This document shows positions 63,723 through 64,000 of a stretch of DNA of 64,000 nucleotides, piece by piece (position 1 is the first letter of the stretch; each line of letters begins with the position of its first letter). The notes beneath the pieces are model-generated. The model was not told where the DNA came from. It was given only the letters and a program-made list of their open reading frames with translations, and did not search any database. Made by a program: the position numbers and the translations under genes. The DNA comes from Candidatus Obscuribacterales bacterium (lineage in GTDB: Bacteria > Cyanobacteriota > Vampirovibrionia > Obscuribacterales > Obscuribacteraceae): NCBI GenBank assembly GCA_021732025.1, contig JAKFVU010000057.1, positions 58,193 through 122,192 on the forward strand, written 5' to 3'.

Positions 63723-63959
63723 CTAAGCAACCTCGGAGCAAATATGAGTTGGTGTCACCGGCGCCGCTACCTTAGTTGCCTCGTAAAGAGGAAGGCTAGC
63801 GCAAGAACATGTCTGGAAAAATTCTTTAGCAGCGGCGCAATCGGGGCACTGCCAATCTTCCGGCAAATTTTCGAACTTAGTTCCGGGCTCGATACCAGAC
63901 TCTGGCAAACCTTGAGCTTCTTCCAGAATGTAATTACAGAGTGTGCAAATCAGTTTCAT
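63723..63959 (-). CDS. Rubredoxin with C-terminal extension
   Basis: A 78-residue electron carrier. The rubredoxin fold is complete in residues 1-50: CTLC (Cys5, Cys8), a GIEPGTKFENLPEDWQCPDC stretch with Cys38 and Cys41 as iron ligands, then AAAKEFF. The remaining 28 residues, with CSC near 51-53 and another Cys near the end, are unusual for the family. In the NO-defence context it may feed electrons to the globin, to the RIC protein or to an enzyme beyond the window. It is the first visible gene of the cluster; its promoter is at the window edge. Confidence 0.88.
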   Translation of the reverse strand: MKLICTLCNYILEEAQGLPESGIEPGTKFENLPEDWQCPDCAAAKEFFQTCSCASLPLYEATKVAAPVTPTHICSEVA

Positions 63960-64000
63960 GGCCTTACCCTCCGACTCATTGAGATCAAATGTACCTTTAT

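Noticed and set aside
63979..63988. TTGAGATCAA upstream of the rubredoxin gene as an FNR/DNR-type box
   Set aside because: The half-sites are two bases apart, whereas FNR-type boxes have TTGAT-N4-ATCAA. The match is too weak to claim.
1..64000. tRNA, rRNA, riboswitch, insertion sequence or prophage genes
   Set aside because: I looked through the intergenic gaps and all frames and found no cloverleaf, conserved riboswitch core, transposase or integrase that I could support.

Overview
The window (about 47% GC by eye, densely coded, many 4-bp gene overlaps) looks like chromosomal DNA of a Gram-negative, non-photosynthetic relative of cyanobacteria. My best guess is the Obscuribacterales (Melainabacteria/Vampirovibrionia). 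That is inferred from the style of the gene content: many secreted kinesin-light-chain-type TPR proteins, a DUF4388 (PATAN) protein, RND/TolC envelope machinery, and large lineage-specific proteins next to ordinary housekeeping genes. No 16S rRNA, tRNA, transposase, phage gene or CRISPR array was seen, so the taxonomy is not proven.

Layout. 0-1.4 kb: an AraC-type regulator cut by the window edge and a small glycine-rich membrane protein with an operator-like palindrome inside its promoter. 1.4-9.8 kb: a MarR-controlled MdtABC-like efflux operon (marR, adaptor, two RND pumps), all on the minus strand. 9.8-18.9 kb: a mixed block with an unrecognised exported protein, a flavin reductase, glutaminyl-tRNA synthetase, an orphan Eco57I-like adenine methyltransferase, a TPR-alpha/beta hydrolase fusion, a YeaQ-type stress membrane protein and an RlpA-like protein. 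18.9-30.6 kb: a second, complete efflux operon (TolC, a divergent RND pump, adaptor), flanked by paralogous TPR genes in opposite orientation. 30.7-38.0 kb: an SDR oxidoreductase and a cupin sharing a palindromic control region, then gltB-amt for nitrogen assimilation.

38.2-46.1 kb: a bacterial queuosine-salvage glycosylase with a small in-frame tandem expansion, two unusual exported repeat proteins, a REC-GGDEF-EAL c-di-GMP protein, and a promoter carrying five 11-bp direct repeats in front of a flippase-like membrane protein and a methyltransferase. 46.1-54.5 kb: a cax-mutM-serine hydrolase operon, gdhA with a clear terminator, a DUF4388 plus degenerate-GGDEF protein, and an operator-controlled pair of an unknown protein with a macro-domain protein. 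54.5-59.9 kb: a 1325-residue lineage-type protein, an orphan OmpR-family regulator, a 40-bp tandem repeat and a small protein. 60.0-64.0 kb: a one-directional nitric-oxide defence cluster (rubredoxin, RIC/YtfE repair protein, single-domain globin, quinol NO reductase).

Together these genes suggest a free-living heterotroph that invests in envelope transport, takes up and assimilates ammonium by two routes (GltB and Gdh), and meets nitrosative stress. The strongest non-genic signal is the 11-bp repeat array at 44117-44171. The least explained gene systems are the 53.0-54.5 kb macro-domain pair, the orphan methyltransferase, and the exported repeat proteins at 39.6-42.0 kb.
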